From NCBI RefSeq assembly GCF_000696225.1, contig NZ_BAWN01000006.1, positions 1-64,000 on the forward strand: DNA of 64,000 nt. Reading direction: 5' to 3'. This DNA is from Serpentinimonas barnesii. Lineage in GTDB: Bacteria > Pseudomonadota > Gammaproteobacteria > Burkholderiales > Burkholderiaceae_C. The position numbers and the translations under genes are program-made. The notes below the pieces were generated by a model, which ran no database searches, was not told where the DNA came from, and saw only the letters and a list, made by a program, of their open reading frames with translations. Every line of letters starts with the position of its first letter. The first letter of the stretch is position 1. Of the stretch, positions 30,952 through 39,915 are shown piece by piece.

Positions 30952-31796
30952 ACCGCCCCAAGCCCGCAGCGGCTCCGGCAGCGGCGGGCGCCAAGCTCCC
31001 GGGCACACGCCCGGCCTTTCCGGCGCAGATACCGGGTTTGCGGCCCCCCCAGCCTGCGGCACGCGGCGCGGCAGCAGCCCAAGCGGCCAAGTCGCTTGGT
31101 TCGGGCGGGGCGGGTGGGTTGGTCGGGGCCTTGGCTGCACCCCGGGGCAGTGGGCTGGATTCCGAGGCGGTGCGGCTGGCGCTGGTGCGCCGGCTGGTGG
31201 CGCAAGGCCTGCAGCACCCGGCGGTGGAGCGTGCCATGGCCACGGTGGAGCGGCACCGCTTCGTCGATACCGGGCTGGCCTCGCAAGCCTACGAAGACAT
31301 CAGCCTGCCGATCGGGCTGGGGCAGACCATTTCGCAACCCACCACGGTGGCGCGCATGCTGGAGCTGCTGTGCGCAGGCCGAGCGCAGCCGCTGGGGCGG
31401 GTGCTGGAGATCGGCACCGGCTGCGGCTACCAGGCGGCGCTGCTAAGCCTGCTGTGCCGCGAGGTCTACAGCATTGAGCGCCTGCGCGGCCTGCACGAGC
31501 GCGCGCGCGACAACCTGCGCGAGCTGCGGCTGCCCAATCTGCACCTGATCCTGGGCGACGGCATGCTCGGCTACCCGGCCGGTGCGCCCTATGCCGGCAT
31601 CGTCGCTGCTGCCGCCGGGCCAGAGTTGCCCGCTGTGTGGCAGGAGCAATTGGAAATCGGGGGTCGCTTGGTGGCGCCGACGGAACTCAGGCCGGGGCAA
31701 CAGCATCTGGTGTTGATCGAGCGCACGGCCCAGGGTTGGAATCGGCAGGTGCTCGATGCGGTGCGCTTTGTCCCCCTAAAATCTGGGGTGGGCTGA
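30948..31796 (+). CDS. pcm: Protein-L-isoaspartate O-methyltransferase
   Basis: Pcm methylates isoaspartyl residues in aged proteins to begin their repair. In its 282 residues an Ala/Pro/Gly-rich extension covers about the first 65, unlike E. coli Pcm (208 residues). The catalytic domain has the [13 protein letters not shown] substrate block, the SAM motif [16 protein letters not shown] and the GDGMLGYP block. The start overlaps the surE stop (ATGA). The extension may be disordered, or a later start could be used; no internal ATG with a good ribosome site stands out. Confidence 0.92.
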   Translation: MNRPKPAAAPAAAGAKLPGTRPAFPAQIPGLRPPQPAARGAAAAQAAKSLGSGGAGGLVGALAAPRGSGLDSEAVRLALVRRLVAQGLQHPAVERAMATVERHRFVDTGLASQAYEDISLPIGLGQTISQPTTVARMLELLCAGRAQPLGRVLEIGTGCGYQAALLSLLCREVYSIERLRGLHERARDNLRELRLPNLHLILGDGMLGYPAGAPYAGIVAAAAGPELPAVWQEQLEIGGRLVAPTELRPGQQHLVLIERTAQGWNRQVLDAVRFVPLKSGVG

Positions 31797-31811
31797 CTCT
31801 GTGCCGGCCGG

Positions 31812-32837
31812 ATGGGATCATTGATGGGGTATCGAATGGATGCAAGGTTTGCGCCCAGTGGGGGGCAGGGTTTGGGTGGGTGCACCGCAGGCGCTGAATT
31901 GGGCTTGACCCAGGGGCGGGTTGGCCGCTCCTCGGCCCTTTGGGGCGGTTTGGCCCTGAGCGCCTTGCTGCTGCTGGGCTGCGCCGCACCGTCGCAGCAG
32001 CGGGCCCCGGTGACCGAGCGCAGCCCACAGCCCGCAGCCCGGGCCGCCGCCGCGCCTTTGCCACCCGGCGCAGAAAACGCCGGTCAGCCGGGCTTTTACA
32101 CGGTGCGCCCCGGCGACACCCTGATCCGCATCGGCCTAGAAACAGGCCAAAGCTGGCGCGACATCGCCGCTTGGAACGGCATCACAAACCCAGACCGGAT
32201 CGAAGTCGGGCAGGTGCTGCGCGTGGCGCCGCCCGAAACCACAGTGGCTGCGCGCCCAGTGGCTGCGGCCCCGGTTGCCGCAGCGCCCGCAGGGGCGGCC
32301 CCAGCCCAAAGCGCGGCCGGCACCACGGCGGCACCGGTGGCCACCCCCAGCGTGCAAGGCCGTGCGCTGACCGACACCACCCCGCCAGCGGCAGCGCCCG
32401 AGCCAGCCCGTGCTGCGCCCGGCACCGCAGCGGCTGCGGCGGCCCCGGCCCCGGCAGCGGCAGCCGCCGACACCATCAGCCTGATCTGGCCGGCTGCCGG
32501 CCCAGTGATCGACGCCTTTGACGAGTCGCGCAACAAGGGCATCGGCATTGGTGGCCGCGCCGGCGACCCGGTGCTGGCGGCGGCGGCGGGCCGGGTGGTG
32601 TACGCCGGAGCCGGTCTGCGCGGTTATGGCAATCTGGTCATCATCAAGCACAACAACACCTTCCTTACTGCCTACGCGCACAACCAGGCGCTGCTGGTGC
32701 GCGAAGACCAGGTGGTGCGCCAAGGCCAACGCATCGCCGACATGGGCAGCAGCGACGCCGACCGCGTCAAGCTGCACTTTGAGGTGCGGCGCCAAGGGCG
32801 TCCGGTCGATCCGGCCACATTCTTGCCTCGGCGTTGA
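31812..32837 (+). CDS. nlpD: NlpD-like murein hydrolase activator, lipoprotein
   Basis: NlpD activates a periplasmic amidase during cell separation. A lipoprotein signal ends in LSALLLLGC (cysteine 57 from this start), followed by a LysM domain (about 95-138), a long Ala/Pro linker and a C-terminal LytM/M23 domain with [18 protein letters not shown]. The first M23 zinc ligands (H and D) are replaced by GIGIGG, so the domain is non-catalytic, as in E. coli NlpD. The start is uncertain: ATGs at 31812, 31824 and 31836 are in frame, and a TTG at 31905 would give a more normal signal peptide. rlmD, not rpoS, follows. Confidence 0.88.
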   Translation: MGSLMGYRMDARFAPSGGQGLGGCTAGAELGLTQGRVGRSSALWGGLALSALLLLGCAAPSQQRAPVTERSPQPAARAAAAPLPPGAENAGQPGFYTVRPGDTLIRIGLETGQSWRDIAAWNGITNPDRIEVGQVLRVAPPETTVAARPVAAAPVAAAPAGAAPAQSAAGTTAAPVATPSVQGRALTDTTPPAAAPEPARAAPGTAAAAAAPAPAAAAADTISLIWPAAGPVIDAFDESRNKGIGIGGRAGDPVLAAAAGRVVYAGAGLRGYGNLVIIKHNNTFLTAYAHNQALLVREDQVVRQGQRIADMGSSDADRVKLHFEVRRQGRPVDPATFLPRR

Positions 32838-34396
32838 TGGCCAGCACTGCAACTCCAGCGGCATGTTCCGAGCCTGTCAACGCTTCCGTTTGCACCGAGC
32901 CAGCCGCCTGCCCTGAAACGGTTGCCCTGCCGTGCGCCAGCCTGCCACCTGCGGGTTGGCTGCGCGTCGATGCCATGGACCTCGAGGCCCAAGGGGTGGC
33001 GCGGCGCGCCGATGGCAAGGTGGTGTTCATCGACGGCGCCCTGCCCACCGAATGGGTGAGCGCCCAGACGCGGCGCAGCAAAAACCAGTGGGAACAGGCC
33101 GATCTGAGCGCGATACACCGCGAATCGGCCTTGCGCGTGCAACCGCGTTGCCCGCACTTTGGCCTGCACGCCGGGGCTTGCGGGGGCTGCAAGATGCAGC
33201 ACCTGGATGCGGCGGCCCAGGTGGCGGTTAAGCAGCGGGTGCTGGAAGACAACCTCTGGCACCTGGCCAAGGTACGCCCTGACTCGATCCTGCCTGCCAT
33301 TGCGGGCCCGGCCTGGGGCTACCGCTACCGGGCCCGGCTGTCGGTGCGCTACGTGCACAAAAAGGGGCAGGTGCTGATCGGCTTTCACGAACGCAAGAGC
33401 CGCTATGTGGCCGATATGCGCGTCTGCCCGGTGTTGCCGCCGCATGTGAGTGCGCTGCTGCTGCCGCTGCGCGAACTCTTTGGCAGCATGGACGCGCGCG
33501 AGACCTGTCCGCAGATCGAACTGGCGGTGGGCGATGCGGTGACGGCACTGGTGCTGCGCCACTTGCACCCCTTGAGCGAAGCCGATTGCGCCCGCTTGCG
33601 CGCCTTTGCGCAAAGCCACAGCAGCGCCGAGGCCCCGATCCAGTGGTGGTTGCAGCCCAAAGGCCCCGACACCGCGCACTTGCTGGATGCTGGCGCGGGG
33701 CAGCCCTGCCTAGACTATGCCCTGAGCGAGTTCGGGCTGCGCATGCCTTTTAGGCCGACCGACTTCACCCAAGTCAACCCCCACATCAACCGGGTGCTGG
33801 TGGGGCGTGCGGTGCGATTGCTGGCGCCACAAGCCCACGAGCGCGTGATCGACTGGTTCTGTGGCCTGGGCAACTTCACCCTGCCTTTGGCGACCCGGGC
33901 GCGTGAGGTGCTGGGCATCGAGGGCAGCGCATCCTTGGTGGCGCGGGCCCAGGACAACTGGGCCGAGAACCAGCGCCAACGCGGCGGGCTGGCGCCAACG
34001 CGGTTTGAGGTGCGCAACCTGTTTGAGATCACGCCGCAGCAGTTGTGCGCCGATGGGCTGGCCGACAAGTGGCTGGTGGACCCACCGCGAGAGGGTGCTT
34101 TTGCGCTGATCAAGGCGCTGGCCGATTGGCAGCAGGCCCAAGGTGGCCACGGCGGCCAAGAGGGCCAAGGCGGCCTAGAGGGCGCTCCCCAGGCCGCAAC
34201 ACTTGGCACGACGGATTGGCGCCCCCCGCAGCGCATCGTTTACGTAAGCTGCAACCCGGCCACGCTGGCGCGCGATGCTGGGCTGCTGGTGCACCAGGCC
34301 GGCTACCGCTGCGCAGCGGCGGGGGTGGTGAACATGTTCGCGCACACGGCGCATGTGGAGAGCATGGCGGTGTTCGAGCGGGCCGACGCAAGCTAA
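32837..34396 (+). CDS. rlmD: 23S rRNA (uracil1939-C5)-methyltransferase
   Basis: RlmD methylates U1939 of 23S rRNA. The 519-residue protein has an N-terminal TRAM-like domain and a 4Fe-4S site formed by C105, C115, C118 and C197. It also has the SAM motif [14 protein letters not shown], the DPPR motif, and the catalytic cysteine in [13 protein letters not shown] Gly/Gln-rich loop of about 25 residues precedes the last motif. The ATG at 32837 uses the last base of the nlpD stop codon (TGATG), indicating coupled translation. In related genomes rpoS usually lies between these two genes. Confidence 0.93.
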   Translation: MASTATPAACSEPVNASVCTEPAACPETVALPCASLPPAGWLRVDAMDLEAQGVARRADGKVVFIDGALPTEWVSAQTRRSKNQWEQADLSAIHRESALRVQPRCPHFGLHAGACGGCKMQHLDAAAQVAVKQRVLEDNLWHLAKVRPDSILPAIAGPAWGYRYRARLSVRYVHKKGQVLIGFHERKSRYVADMRVCPVLPPHVSALLLPLRELFGSMDARETCPQIELAVGDAVTALVLRHLHPLSEADCARLRAFAQSHSSAEAPIQWWLQPKGPDTAHLLDAGAGQPCLDYALSEFGLRMPFRPTDFTQVNPHINRVLVGRAVRLLAPQAHERVIDWFCGLGNFTLPLATRAREVLGIEGSASLVARAQDNWAENQRQRGGLAPTRFEVRNLFEITPQQLCADGLADKWLVDPPREGAFALIKALADWQQAQGGHGGQEGQGGLEGAPQAATLGTTDWRPPQRIVYVSCNPATLARDAGLLVHQAGYRCAAAGVVNMFAHTAHVESMAVFERADAS

Positions 34397-34459
34397 CCCG
34401 CTGCCCAAGCCTTTGCTGCGGCCAGAGCAGCCCTTGCGCCGACTGTTGCCAATGGCGCG

Positions 34460-35089
34460 CTAGCGTGCGGGCGCTGGGGCGGGCGCCGTGGGAGCGGCTG
34501 CTGGAGCAGGGGTTGCCAAGCCCGGACGCGGGGGCAGCGGCACCGTGCCCGGCGTGGCCCCACCCGGAGGGGTGGCCGGCGCGGCAGGCCGTGGGGCTGG
34601 GGTGGCCGCCGGTGCGGCGGGAGTGGCCGGGGTCGGGGCGGGTGCCCCTGCGGCACGGGGGGTGGTAGCTGGGGCGGCCGGTGTGGCCGCCGGCGTTGGG
34701 GCCGTTGGGGCGGGTGCTGCCACCACTCCGGCCGGCGACACTGGCAACACCTGCTCCGTCGGGGCCGCTGCGGCCGGTGCAGGCTGCTGCGGCATGCCTT
34801 GGATGTCGTTGTCGCGCATGTGCTGGTCCATCTCGCGCCAGCCTTCAAACATCTCGGCCCTGGACATGCGCGGGTTCGAGGCAAAACAATCCTCGATGCT
34901 GCGCACCGCGTGGCGGCAAGCCGCGCCCACCGCCCGCGCCTCGGCTGCTTGGCGTTGGGTGGCCATGCCGGGGGTTTCCAGCCCCAGCATCTCGCAGCCG
35001 CTAAGCAGCAACAAAGCGGGCAGGGCAGCGAGCAGCCACCAGCGGGACAGGGGAAGGCTTGCAGGGCGGGAGGGCATGGTGAGGCTCAT
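34460..35089 (-). CDS. Lipoprotein with Ala/Pro-rich tail, unknown function
   Basis: I do not recognise the family. The 209-residue precursor has a lipoprotein signal (LPALLLLSGC, cysteine 32). A small conserved-looking domain follows (about 50-98), with two cysteines and ACRHAVRSIEDCFASNPRMS, then about 110 residues made almost only of Ala, Pro, Thr and Gly. The tail could span the periplasm or be a disordered linker. It lies convergent to rlmD and downstream of the Bax1-family gene, separated from it by a terminator. Confidence 0.7.
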   Translation of the reverse strand: MSLTMPSRPASLPLSRWWLLAALPALLLLSGCEMLGLETPGMATQRQAAEARAVGAACRHAVRSIEDCFASNPRMSRAEMFEGWREMDQHMRDNDIQGMPQQPAPAAAAPTEQVLPVSPAGVVAAPAPTAPTPAATPAAPATTPRAAGAPAPTPATPAAPAATPAPRPAAPATPPGGATPGTVPLPPRPGLATPAPAAAPTAPAPAPAR

Positions 35090-35119
35090 TGTGATTCAAA
35101 GCGCCGTGGGCGTGTCAAG

Positions 35120-35142
35120 AAAAAGGGGGGCGCAGGCCCCCC
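35120..35142 (-). terminator. Rho-independent terminator after the Bax1-family gene
   Basis: GGGGGGC and GCCCCCC pair across a 4-nt loop, and on the minus strand the stem is followed by TTTTTC. It lies 44 nt after the stop codon of the gene at 35186-35875. Confidence 0.8.
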
Positions 35143-35185
35143 AGATTCATGTTTCAAGGCCGCACGATCGGGCCTTGGGGTCGGC

Positions 35186-35875
35186 TCACTCGTCGCCCAT
35201 CAGGCCCAGCAAAATCAGCAGGCTCTGGAAGATGTTGAACAGGCTCAGGTAGATGCCCATGGTGGCCATGATGTAGTTGGTCTCGCCGCCATCGACGATG
35301 CGTTTCAGGTCCACCAGCAGCAGCGCGCTAAAGAGGCCAATGGCCATCGTGCTCAGTGCGGCCATCCAGATCGGGCTGCCCACGAAGATGTTGATCACCA
35401 TGCCCACGATCAGCACCAGCACGCCCATGAACAGCCATTTGCCCAGGCCTTCAAGGTCGCGCTTGATCACGGTCGAGAGGCTGGACATGACGACAAACAC
35501 CCCGGCGGTGCCGGCAAAGGCCGTCATCACCAGGCTGGTGCCGTTTTGCATGCCCAGCACCATCGCCAGCAGGCGCGACAGCATCAGGCCCATGAAGAAG
35601 GTGAAGGCCAGCAGCAGCGGCACCCCGAGCGCCGAATCTTTGGTCTTGTGGATGGCGTACATGAAGCCAAAGGCCCCAGCCAAAAACACCACTAGGCCCG
35701 TCATGCCGCCGAGTGAGGCGGTGATGCCGGTGGCTACCCCGACCCAAGCGCCCAGCACGGTGGGCAGCATGCTCAGGGCCAGCAGCCAATAGGTGTTGCG
35801 CAGCACCCGATTGCGCTGCTGTGCTGAAACGGTGGTGGAGCCAAAGCGGCCCCAAGATTGTGCGGGTTGGTTCAT
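35186..35875 (-). CDS. Bax inhibitor-1/YccA-family inner-membrane protein
   Basis: The 229-residue protein has about seven transmembrane helices across residues 28-225 and belongs to the BI-1/YccA/YbhL family. E. coli YccA modulates the FtsH protease; other members are proton-sensitive calcium leak channels. Acidic residues needed for this occur in the last loop (DLKRIVDGGETNY). The ATG at 35875 has AAGGAG about 8 nt upstream. The start and end are standard for the family and the gene is a single transcription unit. Confidence 0.88.
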   Translation of the reverse strand: MNQPAQSWGRFGSTTVSAQQRNRVLRNTYWLLALSMLPTVLGAWVGVATGITASLGGMTGLVVFLAGAFGFMYAIHKTKDSALGVPLLLAFTFFMGLMLSRLLAMVLGMQNGTSLVMTAFAGTAGVFVVMSSLSTVIKRDLEGLGKWLFMGVLVLIVGMVINIFVGSPIWMAALSTMAIGLFSALLLVDLKRIVDGGETNYIMATMGIYLSLFNIFQSLLILLGLMGDE

Positions 35876-35999
35876 CTGGCAAAACTCCTTGTAAAGCCTA
35901 GAGCGGATTCTAGCGCCGGCGGGCCGATAATGTGCACCTGACCAAGCAGAGCCATCTTCAGCTTGCTGCTGATAGACACACCAACCCCAAGGAAAGTTC

Positions 36000-36407
36000 A
36001 TGAAAACCAAACCCGTGCTCGAACTCACAGACATCAAGGCCATCGCCGCCGCCGCCGAAGCCGAGGCGCACAAAAATCACTGGGCCGTCACGATCGCCAT
36101 CGTGGACGACGGCGGACACGCCTTGTGGTTGCAGCGCCTAGACGGCGCACCCGCCATTTCGGCGCAGATCGCCACCGCCAAGGCGCACACCGCCGCGCTC
36201 GGGCGGCGCGAAAGCAAGGCCTATGAGGACGTGATCAACCAAGGCCGCACCTCGTTTCTGAGCGCCCCGACCTTGCAAGGCATGCTCGAAGGCGGCGTGC
36301 CGATTTTCAAAGACGGGCAATGCCTGGGCGCGGTGGGGGTGAGCGGCGTCAAGTCGCCCGAAGACGCGCAGATCGCCAAGGCGGGCATCGCGGCGCTGGG
36401 GCTTTGA
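36000..36407 (+). CDS. GlcG/HbpS-family protein
   Basis: The 135-residue protein belongs to the GlcG/HbpS fold, named for a glycolate-locus protein and a secreted haem-binding sensor. No signal peptide is seen, so it should be cytoplasmic. Typical blocks are VTIAIVDDGGHALWLQRLDGA, given here by IVDDGGHALWL, and [30 protein letters not shown] precedes the ATG. It ends 18 bp before nikR in the same direction, so the two may be co-transcribed, but a link to metal handling is only an inference from position. Confidence 0.82.
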   Translation: MKTKPVLELTDIKAIAAAAEAEAHKNHWAVTIAIVDDGGHALWLQRLDGAPAISAQIATAKAHTAALGRRESKAYEDVINQGRTSFLSAPTLQGMLEGGVPIFKDGQCLGAVGVSGVKSPEDAQIAKAGIAALGL

Positions 36408-36425
36408 GTCCAGCAGCGCACAGCC

Positions 36426-36872
36426 ATGAAACGCCTGACCATGTCGCTCGACGATGAGCTGGCCGAGGCCTTCGAGGCCTTGGTGCGCGAGCGTGGCTAC
36501 GAAAACCGGTCCGAAGCCTTTCGCGACCTGCTGCGCCACGATTTGGGCAGTGTGCGCTTGCAGCAAAGCCCGGAGCAGCCCTGCGTGGCCATCCTGACTT
36601 ATGTGTACGACCACCACCGGCGCCAGCTCTCAACGCGCCTGACCGATTTGCAACACGAGCACCACGAACTGACGGTCTCGACGATGCACGCCCACTTGGA
36701 TCATGACCATTGTGTCGAGGCCGTGATCTTGCGTGGCCGCGCGGCGGCCGTGCGCGAATTTGCGCAGTCCGTCATCACCCAGCCGGGGGTCAGCCACGGT
36801 CAGTTGCATCTGGTGCCGATGACGCTGCACCACGATCACGGCCATCCGCACCTGGTGCCGGCCGCCATCTGA
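36426..36872 (+). CDS. nikR: Nickel-responsive transcriptional regulator NikR
   Basis: NikR represses nickel uptake genes when nickel is bound. The 148-residue protein has an N-terminal ribbon-helix-helix (residues 1-45, MKRLTMSLDDEL to GYENRSEAFRDLL). Its C-terminal ACT-like domain contains all four high-affinity nickel ligands by alignment to E. coli NikR: H77, H88, H90 and C96. The C-terminus adds a His-rich stretch HHDHGHPH. It lies 122 bp ahead of a TonB-receptor/ABC transporter operon, with a NikR-like operator in between. Confidence 0.93.
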   Translation: MKRLTMSLDDELAEAFEALVRERGYENRSEAFRDLLRHDLGSVRLQQSPEQPCVAILTYVYDHHRRQLSTRLTDLQHEHHELTVSTMHAHLDHDHCVEAVILRGRAAAVREFAQSVITQPGVSHGQLHLVPMTLHHDHGHPHLVPAAI

Positions 36873-36942
36873 CGGCCGGGTTGATGGCCCGTCCTTGCGG
36901 CCTAGGGTTTTTACGGGGTCAAAAACAGTTGCCGCCTTGCGC

Positions 36943-36980
36943 TGGTATGAGATAAGATTAAATCCTCATAATTCATACCA
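36943..36980 (+). promoter_or_regulatory. Candidate NikR operator and promoter of the nickel uptake operon
   Basis: TGGTATGA (36943-36950) and TCATACCA (36973-36980) form an 8-bp perfect inverted repeat with 22 bp between. The half-site equals the E. coli NikR half-site GTATGA/TCATAC, though E. coli has a 16-bp spacer; an inner TCATAA at 36966-36971 gives a 15-bp spacer. CATAAT at 36967-36972 is a likely -10, so the repeat covers the promoter from -35 to the start point, as expected for repression. Confidence 0.7.
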
Positions 36981-36994
36981 TTTTGGGGCAAGGC

Positions 36995-39130
36995 ATGGAC
37001 TCTCAAACGTGGCGCTCGGTCAGGGCCGCCCGGTGCTGGTGCTTGGGGTTGAGCGTGGGGCTTGCTGCCAGCGCAGCAGCCACTGAGGCGCATGAACTCG
37101 AGCCGGTTTTGGTCACGGCTCCAGCCGAGCGCCGCACCGACGCGCTGGCGCTCGATCTGCCAACCGGCATGGGCAGCCGCTTGGGTTTGACGCCGCAGCA
37201 GACCCCGGCCGCGCTCTACCTGCTCACCAGCGAACAGATGCAGGAACGGGGCCAACGCAGCACGCAGGAGGCGCTCGAGAGCGCGCCCGGCGTGGTCAGT
37301 GGCCAGTGCTTTGGCTTTACTTGCGTCTCGCTGCGCGGTTTCTCCGGTGCTCTGCAGACCCCCTTCCTGTTCGACGGCCTGCGCTACCCTGGTTTGGCGA
37401 TGTCGCCGCGCGGCACTTTTGTCTATGACCGCATCGAGGTCATCAAGGGCCCCTCGTCGGTGCTGCACGGCCTGGGTTCGGTGGCCGGGGCGGTCAATTT
37501 CGTCACCAGGCCGGCCGATGGCCAAGAAGAGCGCCAATTGCTGCTTGCCACCGACAGTTGGCAGAACCACAACTTGGGGCTGGGTCTGGGTGGAGCTTGG
37601 TCGCCGGAGCTGGCGTACCGTTTTGATTTCAATGCCATCGAGGCCGAGCGCGGATCCTCGGGTTGGGTCGATCGCACCGCTTACCGCTACGTGCACGCGG
37701 TGGGGGAGCTGGCTTGGCGCATCAACCCCCGCTTGCGCCTGAGTCTGTCGGCGCAGAAGCTGAAAGACGAAGGCGAGTGGTATTTTGGCACCCCGCTGGT
37801 TGATGGTCGGCTCGACGAACGGGTGCGCGAGCGCAATTACAACGTCAGCGACAGCCACATGCGCAAACGGGCCGAATGGCTGCGCCTCAATCTGCATTAC
37901 GACATCAGCTCGCAACTGCGCTTGCGCAACGAGACCTACGCCAACGAGGAGTGGCGCAGTTGGCGCAACGCCGAGGTGCATCGCTTCAACCCGCAGACCG
38001 GGCGGGTCGATTTGTCGGACTTTATGCACATCGTGCACGACCAAGCCTTGCTGGGCAACCGCACCGAACTGAGCGCCGAACACCCGCTGCTGGGGTTGCC
38101 CAACCGGTTCGTGCTCGGCTTTGACTGGTCGCGCAACCGACACCAGCGCGCCAGCAATACGCCCTTTGCGGCCCCTGCCGTCTCGGTTGATTTTTTCCAT
38201 CCGCAGCCGCCGCCTTTTGTTAGCACCTCGCCTTTTTTGCCGGTGCGCCGCACCGTGCTCGATCAGCAAGCCTGGTTTGCCGAGAACCTGCTCTCGCTCA
38301 CCGACACCTGGAGGCTGTCGCTGTCGGCGCGGCACGACCGCATCGACCTCGACTCCTATGATTTGCGCCTGGGCAGCCACTTCGATCGGCACTGGAGCGC
38401 CAATTCTTGGCGCGTCGGCACGTTGTGGGACCTGTCACCGGGTTTGACGCTCTACGCCCAGGTTGCGCGGGCCTTCGAGCCGCCGGCTCAGGTGGTGACG
38501 CTGACGCCGGCGCAGCGCCATTTCGACCTCACCCAAGCGCGCCAGACCGAGCTTGGCTTCAAGGGCCAGTTGCCCAACGGGCGCGGCGAAGTGACGCTGG
38601 CACTGTTTGACATCGTGCGCAACAACATCCTGACGCGCGACCCCATGCAACCCGGGCAGACGATTCAGATTGGGCAACAAAGCAGCCAGGGGATGGAGTT
38701 CGATCTGTTGTGGCGGCTCAGCCCGCACTTGACGCTGGGTCTCAATGGCACCCGGCTCAATGCGCAGTTTGATCGCTTCATCGAAAGCGTGGGCGGGGCG
38801 GCGGTGTCGCGCGCCGGTTTGCTGCCGCCCGATACGCCCGAGAGCGTCACCAAGCTGTATGCGCGCTGGCAAGCGTCCGACACCCTTCAACTGCACGCCA
38901 GCCTGCGCCATGTCGGGGCCCGCTCGGCCAATAATGCCAACACGGTCTGGCTACCCAGCTACACCACCATGAACCTCAGCCTGGCTTGGTGGGTCGGTCA
39001 GGGCGAGTGGGCGCTGCACTTGCGCAATGTGTTTGATGAGCGCTATCTGTCGCGCTCCTACGGCGGCGGGGCGCAGGCTTTGCTGGGCGAGCCACGCGCG
39101 CTCGAACTGTCTTACACGGTGCACTTCTGA
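36995..39130 (+). CDS. TonB-dependent outer-membrane receptor, probable nickel/metallophore receptor
   Basis: The 711-residue precursor has a signal peptide (about 1-30), a TonB box LEPVLVTAP (36-44), a plug domain (about 60-170, with two cysteines in GQCFGFTC and the VIKGPSSVLHG block), and a 22-strand barrel ending in aromatic YTVHF. It resembles siderophore receptors in fold. Placement behind a NikR-type operator and translational overlap with transporter genes suggest nickel, free or chelated, as the ligand. The ATG at 36995 with GGGGCAAGG upstream is preferred over the in-frame TTG at 36983. The next gene starts in its stop codon (TGATG). Confidence 0.82.
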   Translation: MDSQTWRSVRAARCWCLGLSVGLAASAAATEAHELEPVLVTAPAERRTDALALDLPTGMGSRLGLTPQQTPAALYLLTSEQMQERGQRSTQEALESAPGVVSGQCFGFTCVSLRGFSGALQTPFLFDGLRYPGLAMSPRGTFVYDRIEVIKGPSSVLHGLGSVAGAVNFVTRPADGQEERQLLLATDSWQNHNLGLGLGGAWSPELAYRFDFNAIEAERGSSGWVDRTAYRYVHAVGELAWRINPRLRLSLSAQKLKDEGEWYFGTPLVDGRLDERVRERNYNVSDSHMRKRAEWLRLNLHYDISSQLRLRNETYANEEWRSWRNAEVHRFNPQTGRVDLSDFMHIVHDQALLGNRTELSAEHPLLGLPNRFVLGFDWSRNRHQRASNTPFAAPAVSVDFFHPQPPPFVSTSPFLPVRRTVLDQQAWFAENLLSLTDTWRLSLSARHDRIDLDSYDLRLGSHFDRHWSANSWRVGTLWDLSPGLTLYAQVARAFEPPAQVVTLTPAQRHFDLTQARQTELGFKGQLPNGRGEVTLALFDIVRNNILTRDPMQPGQTIQIGQQSSQGMEFDLLWRLSPHLTLGLNGTRLNAQFDRFIESVGGAAVSRAGLLPPDTPESVTKLYARWQASDTLQLHASLRHVGARSANNANTVWLPSYTTMNLSLAWWVGQGEWALHLRNVFDERYLSRSYGGGAQALLGEPRALELSYTVHF

Positions 39131-39915
39131 TGCGCCGCCTCCGGTCTTTGGGGCTGATGCTGCTGCTGTGCGCTGCGAGCGCGGCGCAGGCTCACGACAC
39201 CTGGGTGCAGCCGCTGCCGCTGCGGCCGCTGCCGGCCCAGCCGCTGGTGTTGGAGTTGTCGGCCGGGCATGGTTTGCAGCCCTTGAGCGCGCCCAAAAAG
39301 CGGCGCCTGCGCAGCCTCGGGCTGATCGGCCGCCCGTGCCAGCCTGTGGCGTGGGTGCGCTTGCGCAATCGGGTGCGGGTGCGCTTCGGACTGACCGCAC
39401 CGGGTCTGTCTTGCGCGGCCTTGAGCACGCGGGCCAGCCTGATTGAAATCCCCCCTGCCGGGGTCGATGCCTACTTGGCCGAGGTGCAGCCCGCTGCAAC
39501 GGTGCTGCAAGCCTGGCAAGCCCAACGCGCCCGCGCCCAGCCGTGGCGGGAGCGCTATGCCAAAGACGCCAAGGCCTATTTTCGTGCCGGTGCGGGCGGC
39601 TTGCCTTGGAAAAAAGTTCGCGCAATCGGTCAAACGCTGGAAATCGTGGCCTTGCGCGACCCGACCCGGCTGCGCCTGCGCTCGAGCTTGCGCGTCGAAC
39701 TGCGCCAGCACGGCCTGCCGGTGCCGGATGCGGCGTTGCGGCTGTTTGACCGCAAGGGCGAGCGGCTGCTGCGCACCGATGCCGCAGGTCGCGCAACCCT
39801 GGCGCTGCGCTGCCGAGGCCGCCAATTGATCGCCACCACCTTGCTGCAGCCACCGGCGCCTGTTGGCGCAGCGTGGAACAGCCGTTTTGCCACCCTGTCT
39901 TTCAGCGTCCCATGA
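39130..39915 (+). CDS. DUF4198/NikK-like periplasmic protein
   Basis: The 261-residue precursor has a signal peptide ending SAAQA, immediately followed by HDTWVQP. A histidine right after the cleavage site is typical of DUF4198 proteins, which occur as NikK/CbiK-type periplasmic components beside nickel or cobalt transporters. Many basic residues make it strongly positively charged. It overlaps the receptor gene by one base and the nikA-like gene by ATGA. A role in handing metal from receptor to binding protein is an inference from family and position. Confidence 0.65.
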   Translation: MRRLRSLGLMLLLCAASAAQAHDTWVQPLPLRPLPAQPLVLELSAGHGLQPLSAPKKRRLRSLGLIGRPCQPVAWVRLRNRVRVRFGLTAPGLSCAALSTRASLIEIPPAGVDAYLAEVQPAATVLQAWQAQRARAQPWRERYAKDAKAYFRAGAGGLPWKKVRAIGQTLEIVALRDPTRLRLRSSLRVELRQHGLPVPDAALRLFDRKGERLLRTDAAGRATLALRCRGRQLIATTLLQPPAPVGAAWNSRFATLSFSVP

